The notes below the pieces were generated by a model. The model saw only the letters and a program-made list of their open reading frames with translations, made no database searches and was not told where the DNA came from. The position numbers and the translations under genes are program-made. Below, in pieces: positions 63,545 to 64,000 of a stretch of DNA of 64,000 nucleotides. Within the stretch, counting starts at the first letter, position 1. The number at the start of each line of letters is the position of its first letter. Source of the stretch: Pseudidiomarina insulisalsae (GTDB taxonomy: Bacteria; Pseudomonadota; Gammaproteobacteria; Enterobacterales; Alteromonadaceae); contig NZ_PIPY01000001.1 in assembly GCF_003987065.1 (NCBI RefSeq), positions 1 to 64,000 on the forward strand. The letters are read 5' to 3'.

Positions 63545-64000
63545 TCAGTCAATCTCGCGATGATCTTTCTTCGGCTTCGCCCCGCGCTCGACCCGTTTCA
63601 CCGGGCCGCGCTCAACCGGCGTCGGCTGCTGGCGTACTACGGGCTGACTTGGCTTCGATTCAAAGCGCGGCTGCTGCCGTACCACCGGCTGACTTGGCTT
63701 GGATTCAAAGCGCGGCTGCTGCCGTACCACCGGCTGACTCGGCTTCGATTCAAAGCGCGGCTGCTGCCGTACCACCGGCTGACTTGGCTTGGATTCAAAG
63801 CGCGGCTGCTGCCGTACCACCGGAGCGACCGGTTTTTGCTCCATGCGTGGTTCATTTACCCGACGCATGCGCGGCTGGGCCTCGGCTTCGAGTAAGCGGC
63901 GGCGTAACTCAACCTGCGGTGGCCGCTCTTCTTTCACCGGTGCTCCTATCACCCGACCGGGCGGTGTTTTGCGCTCCAGTTGCGGCGGATTACGCACTAG
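63545..64000 (-). CDS. C-terminal part of a Pro/Arg/Gln-rich tandem-repeat protein (cut by the window edge)
   Basis: The frame is open through the right edge, so only the last 151 codons are seen; the GTG near the edge is not taken as the start. The visible part is rich in Pro, Arg, Gln and Lys. Four tandem copies of a 15-residue unit (VVRQQPRFESKPSQP) are followed by a degenerate fifth and a basic tail (KPKKDHREID). No domain is recognised. A disordered linker or a cell-envelope repeat region fits the composition. What lies upstream is unknown. Confidence 0.65.
   Translation of the reverse strand, partial: LVRNPPQLERKTPPGRVIGAPVKEERPPQVELRRRLLEAEAQPRMRRVNEPRMEQKPVAPVVRQQPRFESKPSQPVVRQQPRFESKPSQPVVRQQPRFESKPSQPVVRQQPRFESKPSQPVVRQQPTPVERGPVKRVERGAKPKKDHREID
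63633..63823 (-). repeat. 45-bp tandem repeat array within the repeat protein
   Basis: Four full 45-bp units (63633-63677, 63678-63722, 63723-63767, 63768-63812) and an 11-bp partial copy follow head to tail. Units differ at few sites. A silent third-position change in the Ser codon (TCG or TCC) alternates between neighbours, giving an A-B-A-B order. Confidence 0.95.

Noticed and set aside
63633-63823. Direct repeats considered as a CRISPR array
   Set aside because: The units are adjacent with no variable spacers and stay in frame within a coding sequence.

Overview
The window looks like one continuous piece of a gammaproteobacterial chromosome, most probably from a marine Alteromonadales relative such as Idiomarina or Pseudidiomarina. 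That placement is inferred from gene content and gene order, because no search was run. The gammaproteobacterial markers include Fis, Rsd, SlyX, MaoP, RlmJ, the EpmA/EpmB/EF-P set and dusB-fis. Neighbour sets known from Enterobacteria and Vibrio recur: groES-groEL near cutA-dsbD and epmB/efp; prmA-dusB-fis; purH-purD; rsgA-psd-orn; rpe-trpS-pabA. I see no insertion sequence, prophage, integrase, plasmid function, CRISPR array or toxin-antitoxin pair. The content is almost entirely core genome, with a few accessory patches.

Layout, left to right. At 1-300 lie the promoters and transcribed leader of an rRNA operon that runs leftward out of the window. At 0.4-7 kb: a secreted subtilase, trmA, a MerC-family membrane protein behind a perfect Zur-type palindrome, epmA-efp and divergent epmB, and a DUF3016 protein. 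At 7-11.3 kb: groES-groEL behind a sigma-32 promoter, then cutA-dsbD. At 11.4-20.4 kb: aroQ-accB-accC-prmA, dusB-fis, purH, a methyltransferase-like lipoprotein, purD and maoP. At 20.5-26.2 kb is the most distinctive block: an FNR-type box, a cytochrome cd1 nitrite reductase (NirS) with an extra N-terminal cytochrome c domain, a translationally coupled heme-type TonB receptor, and a CoA-transferase-like gene upstream.

At 26.2-30.4 kb: small membrane and hypothetical genes, a phosphopantetheinyl transferase, a LysR regulator with dgcN (D-glutamate catabolism), and two identical tRNA-Gly(GCC) genes. At 30.4-40 kb: orn, rsgA-psd-GDPD, an RND efflux pump with its adaptor, hemE and nudC. At 40-52 kb: rsd, an orphan exported protein, an FkpA-like isomerase, slyX, prkB, rlmJ, an OsmC protein, astC-astA-astD, pabA, trpS, rpe, a small exported protein and a DUF2970 protein. 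At 52-64 kb: prlC, an S9 peptidase lipoprotein, a YgjP-like metallopeptidase, gor, a Tag-like glycosylase, a CNNM/CBS membrane protein, an M16 peptidase lipoprotein, and the C-terminal part of a protein with 45-bp tandem repeats that is cut by the right edge.

Functionally the genes cover translation and its modification (EF-P, TrmA, DusB, RlmJ, PrmA, RsgA, TrpS), protein folding and turnover (GroESL, FkpA, DsbD, PrlC, three secreted or lipoprotein peptidases), fatty acid and phospholipid synthesis (AccBC, Psd), purine synthesis (PurH, PurD), amino-acid catabolism (Ast, DgcN) and a probable anaerobic nitrite-reduction unit. Genes are packed tightly. Six tail-to-tail pairs overlap, and four of these share a 4-nt stop overlap (TTAA or CTAA).
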